Positions 43,984-52,118 of a stretch of DNA of 64,000 nt are shown piece by piece. Made by a program: the position numbers and the translations under genes. The DNA lies in the NCBI GenBank assembly GCA_030531505.1, contig JAUNNH010000005.1, positions 1-64,000 of the forward strand, in the 5' to 3' direction. Numbering within the stretch: the stretch's first letter is position 1; each line of letters starts with the position of its first letter. The notes beneath the pieces were generated by a model. It was not told the DNA's origin, did not search any database, and worked only from the letters and a program-made list of their open reading frames with translations. Source of the stretch: Eubacteriales bacterium. Lineage in GTDB: Bacteria > Bacillota > Clostridia > Oscillospirales > Oscillospiraceae.

Positions 43984-45420
43984 ATGAAAGCATACGAAGC
44001 CCTTCCCGCCTCTGTTCTCGACTCGCTGCCCGCCCACCGGGGCGATGCGTGGGTGCAGCTGCGCACGGCGCTGGCCGGACTGGGGCGCAAGATCGTCGTG
44101 CTGGACGACGACCCGACCGGCGTGCAGACCGTGCACGACGTCTACGTCTATACCCGCTGGGACCGGGAGACGCTGACCGAGGCCTTCCGCGAGCCGGATA
44201 CGATGTTCTTTATTCTGACCAATTCCCGCGGTCTCACCGTGCCCGAGAGCCGGGCGCAGCATGAGCAGATCGCGGAAAATCTCGCCGCCGCCTCCGCCGC
44301 GACAGGCAAGGATTTTCTCCTGCTCAGCCGGGGCGATTCGACGCTGCGCGGCCATTGGCCCATGGAGACGGAGATCTTGCGGGGCAGGCTGGAGGCGCTC
44401 ACCGGCCGCCGCTTCGACGGCGAGGTGATCTTCCCCTTCTTCCCCGAGGGTGGGCGTTTCACCCTCGGCGGCGTGCACTATGTCCGCCAGGGGGAGGAGC
44501 TGATCCCCGCCGGCCTCACCGAATTTGCCAAAGATAAGAGCTTCGGCTATACCGCCTCCGCGCTGGCCGACTGGTGCGAGGAGAAATCCGGCGGGCGCTT
44601 CCCGGCGGCAGAATGCTGCCGTGTGACGCTCGAGGAGCTGCGCGCCGGGGACGCCGACGCGATCGCGGAGAAGCTGGAGGCCGTGACGGCCTTCGGAAAG
44701 ATCGCGGTCGACAGTGCGGATTATGAGGATGTGGCCGTCTTCGTGACGGCGCTCTGCAAGGCGCTCGCTGCCGGAAGGAACTACCTCTTCCGCTGCGCGG
44801 CTGCCCTGCCCAAGGTGCTCGGCGGCGTGCCCGACCGCCCGCTGCTGCAGCGCGCCGAGCTGGTAGACGCCGGGAACGAGCGCGGCGGCATCATCCTGAT
44901 CGGCTCCCACGTCAACAAGACCAGCCGGCAGCTCGCCGCGCTTCAGGCAGCAGATCTGCCGATGGTATTTATCCAGTTCGACCAGCACCGCGTGCTGGAG
45001 GACGGCGGTCTCGAGGACGAGGTCGCGCGTGTCCTGGCGCTCGCTGAGGCGGATATTCTCGCCGGGCGGAGCGTCACGGTCTACACCCGCCGCGAACGGC
45101 TGGACCTCGACACAGCGGATAAGGACAAGCAGCTGGGGATATCGGTGAAGATCTCCGACGCCGTGACCAGCATCATCGGGAAGCTAAGCGTGCGGCCGAG
45201 CTTTGTCGTCGCCAAGGGGGGCATCACCTCCAGCGACGTCGGAACCAAGGCGCTGCGCGTGCGCCGCGCCCGGGTCGCCGGGCAGATCCGCCCCGGCATC
45301 CCCGTCTGGCAGACCGGCGCGGAGAGCAAGTTCCCCGGCCTGCCCTATGTGATCTTCCCCGGCAACGTGGGCAGTGACGACGATCTGCGCCGTGTGGCGG
45401 AGATCCTGATGGACCGATAA
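43984..45420 (+). CDS. Four-carbon acid sugar kinase family protein (DUF1537)
   Basis: A 478-residue two-domain kinase of the OtnK/DtnK family, whose members phosphorylate threonate, erythronate or their 2-keto forms. The N-terminal motif VLDDDPTGVQTVHDV (residues 39-53) is the family signature, and the C-terminal nucleotide part has VAKGGITSSDVGTKAL and PYVIFPGNVGSDDDL. The ATG at 43984 is spaced correctly from GGAGG; an earlier ATG (43969) overlaps that site. It is followed after 12 bases by a hydroxyacid dehydrogenase gene. The exact acid sugar is not known. Confidence 0.92.
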   Translation: MKAYEALPASVLDSLPAHRGDAWVQLRTALAGLGRKIVVLDDDPTGVQTVHDVYVYTRWDRETLTEAFREPDTMFFILTNSRGLTVPESRAQHEQIAENLAAASAATGKDFLLLSRGDSTLRGHWPMETEILRGRLEALTGRRFDGEVIFPFFPEGGRFTLGGVHYVRQGEELIPAGLTEFAKDKSFGYTASALADWCEEKSGGRFPAAECCRVTLEELRAGDADAIAEKLEAVTAFGKIAVDSADYEDVAVFVTALCKALAAGRNYLFRCAAALPKVLGGVPDRPLLQRAELVDAGNERGGIILIGSHVNKTSRQLAALQAADLPMVFIQFDQHRVLEDGGLEDEVARVLALAEADILAGRSVTVYTRRERLDLDTADKDKQLGISVKISDAVTSIIGKLSVRPSFVVAKGGITSSDVGTKALRVRRARVAGQIRPGIPVWQTGAESKFPGLPYVIFPGNVGSDDDLRRVAEILMDR

Positions 45421-45432
45421 GGAGGGCTCTGC

Positions 45433-46392
45433 ATGAAGATCGTTATACTCGACGGCTATACCGAAAACCCCGGCGATCTGAGCTGGGAGGAACTGGAGCA
45501 CTTCGGCGAGCTGAAGGTCTACGACCGCACGCCCGACGATGACGCTGAGATCGCGCGCCGTATCGGTGATGCCCAGATCGTGCTGACCAACAAGTGCCCG
45601 ATCCGCCGCGCGGTCATGGATGCCTGCCCGCAGCTGCGGTATATCTCTGTCCTCGCGACGGGCTACAACATCGTGGACGTGGCCTGCGCCCGCGAGAAGG
45701 GCATCCCGGTCTCCAACATCCCGACCTACGGGACCGCGGCGGTGGGGCAGTTCGCCATCGCGCTGCTGCTGGAGATCTGCCACCACGTCGCCCACCACTC
45801 CGAGGCGGTGCATCAGGGCCGCTGGGCCTCCAACCCGGACTGGTGTTTCTGGGACTATCCGCTCATCGAGCTCGCCGGCAAGACCATGGGCATCATCGGC
45901 TTCGGCCGCATCGGCCAGACCACGGGCCGCATCGCGCAGGCGATGGGCATGACGATCCTCGCGACCGGCAGCCGCGAGAGCGAGGCCGGCCGCGCTATCG
46001 CGGACTACGTGACGCTCGACGAGCTGCTGGAGCGCTCCGACGTCGTGGTGCTGCACTGCCCGCTCTTCCCGAGCACGCAGGGCATCATTAACCGCGAGAC
46101 CATCGCGAAAATGAAGGACGGGGTCATCCTCATCAACAACAGCCGGGGCCCGCTCGTCGTTGAGCAGGACCTCGCCGACGCGCTCAACAGCGGCAAGATC
46201 TACGCCGCCGGGCTGGACGTGGTCTCCACCGAGCCCATCCGGGACGACAATCCCCTGCTGACGGCCCGCAACTGCTTCATCACCCCGCACATCTCCTGGG
46301 CGCCGAAGGAGAGCCGCGAACGCATCATGAGCATCACGGCAGAGAACCTTCGCGCCTTCCTGGCCGGCGAGCCGGTCAACCTGGTGAACTGA
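45433..46392 (+). CDS. D-2-hydroxyacid dehydrogenase (glycerate/hydroxypyruvate reductase type)
   Basis: A 319-residue NAD(P)-dependent oxidoreductase. The Rossmann loop is GIIGFGRIGQTTGRI near residues 153-167; the catalytic set is arginine in INNSRGPLV, glutamate in VVSTEPIRDD and histidine in FITPHISWA. The opening MKIVILDGYTENPGDLSWEE is characteristic of the glycerate dehydrogenase branch. It is in an operon with the DUF1537 kinase and the FadR-type regulator gene, consistent with interconverting a 2-keto and 2-hydroxy acid. GGAGGGC precedes the ATG. Confidence 0.92.
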   Translation: MKIVILDGYTENPGDLSWEELEHFGELKVYDRTPDDDAEIARRIGDAQIVLTNKCPIRRAVMDACPQLRYISVLATGYNIVDVACAREKGIPVSNIPTYGTAAVGQFAIALLLEICHHVAHHSEAVHQGRWASNPDWCFWDYPLIELAGKTMGIIGFGRIGQTTGRIAQAMGMTILATGSRESEAGRAIADYVTLDELLERSDVVVLHCPLFPSTQGIINRETIAKMKDGVILINNSRGPLVVEQDLADALNSGKIYAAGLDVVSTEPIRDDNPLLTARNCFITPHISWAPKESRERIMSITAENLRAFLAGEPVNLVN

Positions 46393-46464
46393 GATAACGG
46401 CGCCGTGCGAGGACCGTCCGGTGCCAAAAATACACGCGCTGTCTCTCCAGAAAGGAGGCGCACG

Positions 46465-47190
46465 ATGAACGAATCCAATCTTCTGTCCCAAGTGGGCGGC
46501 GAATCCGTCGTCCAACAGGTCATCAATAAAATCACCGACGCCATCGTCTCGGGCGAGCTGAAGCCCGGCGACCGGCTCCCGCCGGAGCTGGAGCTGATTT
46601 CCGCCATGCACGTCAGCCGCAACACCCTGCGCGCCGCGATCCAGACTCTGCGTGCTTACGGCGTGCTCGAGGTGCGCCGTCCGGAGGGCACCTTCGTCTG
46701 CGAGCGCTTCTCGCCGCAGATGATCACCCCTATGCTCTACAGCATCATTCTCGCCAAAGAGGACTCATACCGGGACCTGATCGGCCTGCGGCGGATCATC
46801 GACATGGGTATCTCCAAGCTCGTGATCGCACAGGGCCTCTCGGAGGAGGAGACTGCGGAGCTCGAGCGGCTGTATGCGGAGCTCGTCGAACAGCTGATGG
46901 CCGAAGAGCCGAACATCGAGAAGATCGTGGCGGCGGATCTGCGCTTCCACGACGGCGTCGCCCGCGCCACGCACAATGAGCTCGCCGTGATGTTCAACGA
47001 CTTTATCCTGAACCTCACCGGCGAGTCGCGTCATCGCACGATCGAGCGCATCTATGAGGAGAACGACCGGGACTATCTGGTGAAGGTCCACCGGCAGCAT
47101 CTGGACGCGCTCGAGGGAAAGCCCGGCTCGGATATCGACGCGGCTCTGGAATTTAGTTATTTTTACTGGAAAGACTCGTTCAGTTTTTAG
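46465..47190 (+). CDS. FadR/GntR-family transcriptional regulator
   Basis: A 241-residue regulator. The winged helix lies at about residues 15-80 (ITDAIVSGELKPGDRLPPE, MHVSRNTLRAAIQTLRAYGV), followed by a helical FCD-type ligand domain with the metal-site pattern DLRFHDGVARATHN and a later HRQHLDAL. Such regulators bind organic acids. AAAGGAGGCGCACG precedes the ATG at 46465; the frame open upstream is rejected. It probably controls this cluster, and a palindrome over the promoter of the next operon (47221-47248) is a likely site. Confidence 0.92.
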   Translation: MNESNLLSQVGGESVVQQVINKITDAIVSGELKPGDRLPPELELISAMHVSRNTLRAAIQTLRAYGVLEVRRPEGTFVCERFSPQMITPMLYSIILAKEDSYRDLIGLRRIIDMGISKLVIAQGLSEEETAELERLYAELVEQLMAEEPNIEKIVAADLRFHDGVARATHNELAVMFNDFILNLTGESRHRTIERIYEENDRDYLVKVHRQHLDALEGKPGSDIDAALEFSYFYWKDSFSF

Positions 47191-47220
47191 TATTTCGCCA
47201 AAAATTGTAGAAAGTGACAA

Positions 47221-47248
47221 ATAGCGCTTGACATTCGTCAGGCGCTAT
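47221..47248. promoter_or_regulatory. Palindromic operator candidate overlapping a -35 element
   Basis: ATAGCGCTTGAC, centre ATTC, GTCAGGCGCTAT: 12-base arms with one G-T type mismatch. The -35 hexamer TTGACA (47228-47233) lies inside, so a bound protein would block the polymerase. It is 30 bases after the FadR-type regulator gene and ahead of the transketolase/TRAP operon. Confidence 0.65.
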
Positions 47249-47256
47249 ACTATTAT
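47228..47256 (+). promoter_or_regulatory. Promoter of the transketolase/TRAP operon
   Basis: TTGACA (47228-47233), a 17-base spacer and TATTAT (47251-47256). A leader of about 90 bases follows, with the motif shared with the kinase operon (47267-47293) and a hairpin AAAGATT-TAAC-AATCTTT. Confidence 0.85.
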
Positions 47257-47266
47257 GAAATTGCCC

Positions 47267-47293
47267 ATTGGTGAACAATGAACATTGAACAAT
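47267..47293 (+). repeat. Shared leader motif, copy 2
   Basis: ATTGGTGAACAATGAACATT continuing to GAACAAT: the motif of 43951-43970 with one extra heptamer AATGAAC. It lies just after the -10 element, as in copy 1. Confidence 0.6.
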
Positions 47294-47352
47294 CGGCAAA
47301 GATTTAACAATCTTTCCCACAAGCCTGCCGATCGAAGGAAAGGAGCATTTCC

Positions 47353-48192
47353 GTGAAAGAAACTCTCAGCGTCCGGGACCTGCAGAACACCTGTGTAGAT
47401 CTGAAAAAGCATGTCATCTCCATGATCTATAAGGCCCAGAGCGGGCATCCGGGCGGCTCGCTGTCCGTGGCGGATTTTGTGACCGCCTGCTATTTCCGTT
47501 ACATGAATGTCCGGCCCGAGGAACCCCGCTGGGCCGACCGCGACCGCTTCGTGCTCTCGAAGGGCCATGTCTGCCCCGCCCAGTACGCCGCGCTCGCAAT
47601 GAAGGGCTTCTTCCCGATGGAAGTCCTGGACACGCTGCGCAAGGAGGGCTCCCCCCTGCAGGGCCACCCCAGCATGAACAAGTGCCCCGGCATCGACATC
47701 TCCACCGGCTCTCTCGGCCAGGGCCTGGCCTGTGCGGTCGGCATGGCGCTCGCCGCGAAGCTCGACGGCAAAGACTACCGCGTGTTCAGCGCGGTGGGCG
47801 ACGGTGAGTGTAACGAGGGCGAGATCTGGGAGGCCTGCGGCACCGCGTACAAGTATAAGCTCGACAACCTCATCGTCTTTGTGGACTGGAACAACCTCCA
47901 GCTCGACGGCACCTGTGAAGAGATCATGCCGCCGATCGATCTGGCGGCGAAGTTCCGCGCTTTCGGCTTTGAGGTCTACGAGTGCGACGGCAACGACATG
48001 GCGCAGCTGGTCGAGGTGATGGACAAGGCCGTCGCCGCGAAGAACGGTCTGCCCAAGTGCATCGTCGGCAAGACGGTCAAGGGCAAGGGCGTGAGCTATA
48101 TGGAGAACGTCTGCGGCTGGCACGGCACCGCCCCGAACGAGGAGCAGTACAAGCAGGCGATGGCTGAGCTGGAGACCCAGTACGTCAAGTGA
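47353..48192 (+). CDS. Transketolase, N-terminal subunit
   Basis: The thiamine-pyrophosphate-binding half of a two-gene transketolase, 279 residues, starting at GTG 47353 with AAAGGAG before it. The segments SGHPGGSLSVADF, STGSLGQGLACAVGMA and the TPP motif GDGECNEGEIWEA (from residue 149) with a downstream asparagine pair are intact. Together with the next gene it should move a two-carbon unit between sugar phosphates. Split transketolases in catabolic clusters often act on unusual sugars, such as apulose or sulfo-sugar phosphates. Confidence 0.95.
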   Translation: MKETLSVRDLQNTCVDLKKHVISMIYKAQSGHPGGSLSVADFVTACYFRYMNVRPEEPRWADRDRFVLSKGHVCPAQYAALAMKGFFPMEVLDTLRKEGSPLQGHPSMNKCPGIDISTGSLGQGLACAVGMALAAKLDGKDYRVFSAVGDGECNEGEIWEACGTAYKYKLDNLIVFVDWNNLQLDGTCEEIMPPIDLAAKFRAFGFEVYECDGNDMAQLVEVMDKAVAAKNGLPKCIVGKTVKGKGVSYMENVCGWHGTAPNEEQYKQAMAELETQYVK

Positions 48193-48205
48193 GGAGGACG
48201 AGACG

Positions 48206-49138
48206 ATGAATTTTGAGAAAAAAGTTCCGACCCGTGACGGCTTCGGCGACGAGATCGTCGCTCTGGGCAAAGAGAACAAGAACATCCTGGTCGTGGACGC
48301 GGATATCGGCAAGAGCTGCAAGACCGGCGCCTTCCGTAAGGAGCTGCCGGAGCAGTATCTGAACGTCGGCATCGCAGAGCAGAACTGCGCCGGCGTCGCC
48401 GCCGGGCTTGCGACCTGCGGGAAGATCCCCTTCGTGGTGACCTACGCGGCCTTTGGTTCCATGCGCATGTGCGAGATGATCCGCCAGGAGATCGCCTATC
48501 CCCATCTGAATGTGAAGATCGCCTGCTCCCACGGCGGCGTCACCCCCGCGAACGACGGCGCTTCCCACCAGGCCATCGAGGACATGGGCATTCTGCGCAC
48601 CATCCCGAACATGACGGTCGTCATGCCCGCGGACTACTGGTCCGCCCGCAAGCTCGTGCGTGCGGCGGCGGAGCTGGACGCGCCGGTGTATCTGCGCTTC
48701 ACCCGCGACGCGATCCCCGTGATCTACGGCGAGGACGACAGCTTTGAGATCGGCAAGGCCAAGCAGCTGCGCGATGGCAAGGACGTCGCCATCATCGCCA
48801 ACGGCGACACCGTGCGTCTCGCGATCGAGGCGGCCGAGCAGCTCGCGGAGATGGGCATCGAGGCCCGCGTGCTCGACATGCACACCATCAAGCCTCTGGA
48901 TGAGGCGGCGGTGAAGGCCTGCATCGAGGAGATCGGCAAGATCGTCACGGTGGAGGATCACAACATCCTCAACGGTCTGGGCAGCGCGGTGTGCGAGCTC
49001 GCGGCCGAGGCCGGACGCGGCAAGGTCAAGCGCATCGGTATCCAGGATCAGTTCGGTCAGTCCGCCCCCTATGAGCGCCTGCTCGCGATGAACGGCGTCA
49101 CGGTGGAGAACATTGTGGCGCAGGCCAAGGCGCTGTAA
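48206..49138 (+). CDS. Transketolase, C-terminal subunit
   Basis: The second half of the split transketolase, 310 residues. The catalytic glutamate lies in LNVGIAEQNCAGVAAGLA near residue 60, followed by the pyrimidine-binding domain and a C-terminal Rossmann-like domain (ARVLDMHTIKPLDEAAV). AGGAGGACGAGACG precedes the ATG. It is 13 bases downstream of the N-terminal subunit and 64 bases before the TRAP binding protein. Confidence 0.95.
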   Translation: MNFEKKVPTRDGFGDEIVALGKENKNILVVDADIGKSCKTGAFRKELPEQYLNVGIAEQNCAGVAAGLATCGKIPFVVTYAAFGSMRMCEMIRQEIAYPHLNVKIACSHGGVTPANDGASHQAIEDMGILRTIPNMTVVMPADYWSARKLVRAAAELDAPVYLRFTRDAIPVIYGEDDSFEIGKAKQLRDGKDVAIIANGDTVRLAIEAAEQLAEMGIEARVLDMHTIKPLDEAAVKACIEEIGKIVTVEDHNILNGLGSAVCELAAEAGRGKVKRIGIQDQFGQSAPYERLLAMNGVTVENIVAQAKAL

Positions 49139-49202
49139 TCAGACGTAGTTTACCTGCTTCGGCAGCAAAACTAAAATACATTACAGGAAAGGAAAGACAA
49201 GC

Positions 49203-50228
49203 ATGAAAAAAGCGATCTCCATTCTCCTGGCTCTCGTTATGGTCTTCGCGCTGTGTGCCGTGAGCGCCTCCGCCGACTATGACGCGAACAACGTCGAGTC
49301 CCTGTACATCATCATGACCTGCAACGGTCAGTCCGATGCCGCCAACGACTGCATCGGCGCCAATCTCTTCGCGCGGTACATCAACGAGGCCTCCGGCGGC
49401 AAGATCACCGTCCAGCTCTTCAACAACGACCAGCTGGCCGGCGGCGACATGACCAAGGGCCTGGAGCTGGTCGTCAACGGCGACGTCCAGATCGACATCC
49501 ACTCCACCTCCATCATCTCCCGTCTGGACAACCGTCTGATGGTCTCCTGCCTGCCCTGGACCTTCTCCAGCTATGAGGACTGCGAGAACGCGTTCCTCGG
49601 CGGCAAGGGCGGCGAGTTTGTCGCTTCCGTTCTGGCCGAGCACGGCCTGACCTACCTCGGCGCGCTGCACAACGGCTTCAAGGCCATGACCTCCAGCAAG
49701 CGCCTCATCACCCAGCCCTCCGACCTGGCCGGTCAGAAGATCCGTACGCCGGGCGGCGACCTGTGGAACGGCTTCTGGTCCGCTCTGGGCGCTTCTCCCC
49801 AAGCCATGTCCTGGGCCGAGGTGTACACCGCCATGCAGCAGGGCACCATCGATGGCCATGACAACTCCCTGAGCACCATCAACTCCGCCAACGTTCAGGA
49901 AGTCCAGCACTACATCACCATCTCCAACCACACCTATGAGGCCTTCACCTGGACCGCGAACACCGCGTGGTTCGAGGGTCTGAACGAGGACACCCAGGCC
50001 TGCATCCGCGAGTGCGCCGAGAAGGCCTGCCGCGACGCCAACGCCCAGATCGTCGAGTCCATGGACGTCATCAAGGAGTCCTTCATCAACGATTACGGCT
50101 GCGAGGTCTATGAGCTCAGCCCCGAAGAGGTTGATGTCTTCAAGGCTGCCGTCGCCGACGTGACCGCCGAGTACGCCGCCCAGTATGGCGAGGACGCCTG
50201 CGCCGCCTTCGGCATCGTCGTCGAGTAA
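49203..50228 (+). CDS. dctP: TRAP transporter substrate-binding protein (DctP family)
   Basis: A 341-residue extracellular binding protein. The signal peptide is MKKAISILLALVMVFALCA with cleavage expected after SASA. The TRAP pattern is clear: GANLFARYINEASGGKITV, DMTKGLELVVNGDVQI, and the central region IRTPGGDLWNGFWSALGASP with the arginine that binds the ligand carboxylate. The ligand is therefore probably an organic or sugar acid. An intercistronic hairpin follows at 50247-50276, which may give more binding protein than membrane subunits. Confidence 0.95.
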   Translation: MKKAISILLALVMVFALCAVSASADYDANNVESLYIIMTCNGQSDAANDCIGANLFARYINEASGGKITVQLFNNDQLAGGDMTKGLELVVNGDVQIDIHSTSIISRLDNRLMVSCLPWTFSSYEDCENAFLGGKGGEFVASVLAEHGLTYLGALHNGFKAMTSSKRLITQPSDLAGQKIRTPGGDLWNGFWSALGASPQAMSWAEVYTAMQQGTIDGHDNSLSTINSANVQEVQHYITISNHTYEAFTWTANTAWFEGLNEDTQACIRECAEKACRDANAQIVESMDVIKESFINDYGCEVYELSPEEVDVFKAAVADVTAEYAAQYGEDACAAFGIVVE

Positions 50229-50246
50229 GAGATCCGTTTGAAACTG

Positions 50247-50276
50247 TTGCCTTCTCCGGGAAACCGGAGAAGGCAA
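50247..50276 (+). terminator. Intercistronic hairpin after the TRAP binding protein gene
   Basis: TTGCCTTCTCCGG, loop GAAA, CCGGAGAAGGCAA: a 13-bp stem with a stable tetraloop and no T-run. It is likely a stability or processing element rather than a full terminator, as the permease genes follow. Confidence 0.65.
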
Positions 50277-50324
50277 TTCAAAATCCAGACCGGGTCCCCG
50301 CCCGGATGAAAAGAGAGGGTAGAC

Positions 50325-50810
50325 GTGAAGAAAACCATCAAATTCCTCAACCAGCTGGAGGACAATTTCTGCGCGATCATCCTGGCGATCATGACGGTCC
50401 TGGCCTTCATCAACGTCATCGCGCGCTATGTCTTCCTGGCTTCCTTCCCCTGGGTGGAAGAGCTCAACCGCCTGGGGCTCGTTATCCTGACCTATGTCGG
50501 CGCCGCCGTGGCGCTCAAGCAGCACGCCCACCTCGGTCTCTCCATCATCACCGACAGGCTCCCCAAAACCGCGCAGAAGGTCATCGCGGTGATCGGCTGT
50601 CTGGCCGGCCTGTTCTTCTGCTACATTGCCATCAACTACGGATATAAAATGGTCACGAACGAATATACCCACCATGTGCTGACCCAGGGCATGCAGTGGC
50701 CCGAATACCTCTTCGGCCTCTGGCTGCCGGTCGGCTGCGTGGTGCTCGCGATCCGTTTCGTTCAGCAGATCATCTATGTTATTATCGGAAAGGAGGAGAC
50801 TGAAGAATGA
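50325..50810 (+). CDS. dctQ: TRAP transporter small permease (DctQ family)
   Basis: A 161-residue protein with four membrane spans. The pattern LAFINVIARYVFLASFPWVEELNRLGLVI with the buried glutamate pair is the DctQ signature, and HAHLGLSIITDRLP follows. It pairs with the large permease that comes next (four-base ATGA overlap). The ribosome site is weak (GAGGGTAGACGTG start region). Confidence 0.92.
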   Translation: MKKTIKFLNQLEDNFCAIILAIMTVLAFINVIARYVFLASFPWVEELNRLGLVILTYVGAAVALKQHAHLGLSIITDRLPKTAQKVIAVIGCLAGLFFCYIAINYGYKMVTNEYTHHVLTQGMQWPEYLFGLWLPVGCVVLAIRFVQQIIYVIIGKEETEE

Positions 50811-52099
50811 ATACCGCTCTTGTGCTCTTCGGCTCGTTCTTCCTCCTGCTGTTTCTGAACGTGCCCATCTCGGTGTCCCTCGCGGTCTCCAGCATCCTCA
50901 CCATCATGGCGAGCCCTCTGCCCATGAGCATGCTGAGCCTCGTCGCGACGAACCTGTACACCGCCTCCAACAAATACGTCCTGCTCGCCATCCCCTTCTT
51001 CATCCTCGGCGGCAACATCATGGACGTGAGCGGCATCTCCACCCGTCTTATTGATTTCTTCCGCTCCCTCGTGGGCCACACCAAGCACGGCCTCGCGATG
51101 GTCTGCGTCATCGTCGCCTGCTTCTTCGCGGCGATCTCCGGCTCCGGCCCGGCCACCGTGGCGGCGCTCGGCGCCATCCTGATCCCGGCCATGACCAACA
51201 CCGGCTATGAGAAGTCCACCAGCGCCGCGCTCATGAGCACCGCCGGCGCGATCGGCATCGTCATCCCGCCCTCGATCACCTTCGTGGTCTACGGCTCCGT
51301 CACCGGCACCTCCATCGGCTCCCTGTTCATGTCTGGCATCATCCCCGGCATCCTGATCGGCATCGTCATCTACTGGGCGATGAAGTTCTCCTCCCGCGGG
51401 AGAGAGCTCGTCCAGCAGCCGAAGGCGTCCGGCAAGGAGCGCTGGGCCTCCTTCAAGAACGCGGTTTGGGGCCTGCTGATGCCCGTCATCATCCTCGGCG
51501 GCATCTACGGCGGCATCTTTACCCCGACCGAGGCCGCCGCCGTCTCCGCGGTCTACGGCTTCATCGTCGGCCTCTTCATCTACCGGACATTGAAGATGAA
51601 GGACATCATGAAGATCCTGCGCCAGAGCGTCTCCCAGACGGCCGTCGTCATGTTCATCATCGGCTGCGCCGCCGTCTTCGGCAACACCCTGACCATCACC
51701 GGCGTCGCCGCCAAGGCCAGTGCGGGCCTCATCAACCTCGCCGGCGGCAACAAGTACATCTTCCTGCTGATGGTGAACATCATCCTCATCATCGCCGGCT
51801 GCTTCATCGATGCCAACTCCGCCCTGTACATCCTCTGCCCGATCCTCTTCCCGATCGCGCAGAAGCTGAACATCAACCCGGTGCACCTGGGCGCCGTCAT
51901 GGTTGTGAACCTGGCCCTCGGCCTGATCACCCCGCCCGTGGGCGTGAACCTCTTCACCGGCTGCGGCGTGGCCGGCATCCCGCTGAGCGAGATGATCAAG
52001 AAGATCTGGCCCTTCGTCATCGCCGTGCTCATCGTCCTGATCGTCATCACCTATATCCCCGGTATCTCCCTGCTCCTGCCTAACCTGATGGCAAAGTAA
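50807..52099 (+). CDS. dctM: TRAP transporter large permease (DctM family)
   Basis: A 430-residue membrane protein with about 12 spans. DctM landmarks are LAIPFFILGGNIMDVSGIS, ISGSGPATVAALGAILIPAM, TAGAIGIVIPPSITFV and LGLITPPVGVNLF. It forms the sodium-driven transport unit with the small permease and takes ligand from the binding protein. GGAGG lies in the overlap with the upstream gene. Confidence 0.96.
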   Translation: MNTALVLFGSFFLLLFLNVPISVSLAVSSILTIMASPLPMSMLSLVATNLYTASNKYVLLAIPFFILGGNIMDVSGISTRLIDFFRSLVGHTKHGLAMVCVIVACFFAAISGSGPATVAALGAILIPAMTNTGYEKSTSAALMSTAGAIGIVIPPSITFVVYGSVTGTSIGSLFMSGIIPGILIGIVIYWAMKFSSRGRELVQQPKASGKERWASFKNAVWGLLMPVIILGGIYGGIFTPTEAAAVSAVYGFIVGLFIYRTLKMKDIMKILRQSVSQTAVVMFIIGCAAVFGNTLTITGVAAKASAGLINLAGGNKYIFLLMVNIILIIAGCFIDANSALYILCPILFPIAQKLNINPVHLGAVMVVNLALGLITPPVGVNLFTGCGVAGIPLSEMIKKIWPFVIAVLIVLIVITYIPGISLLLPNLMAK

Positions 52100-52118
52100 G
52101 TTAAAGAGAGGAAACAAC

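Noticed and set aside
47267-47352. Riboswitch in the transketolase leader
   Set aside because: The leader has one short hairpin and a repeat motif, but none of the conserved cores of known riboswitches that I can recognise.
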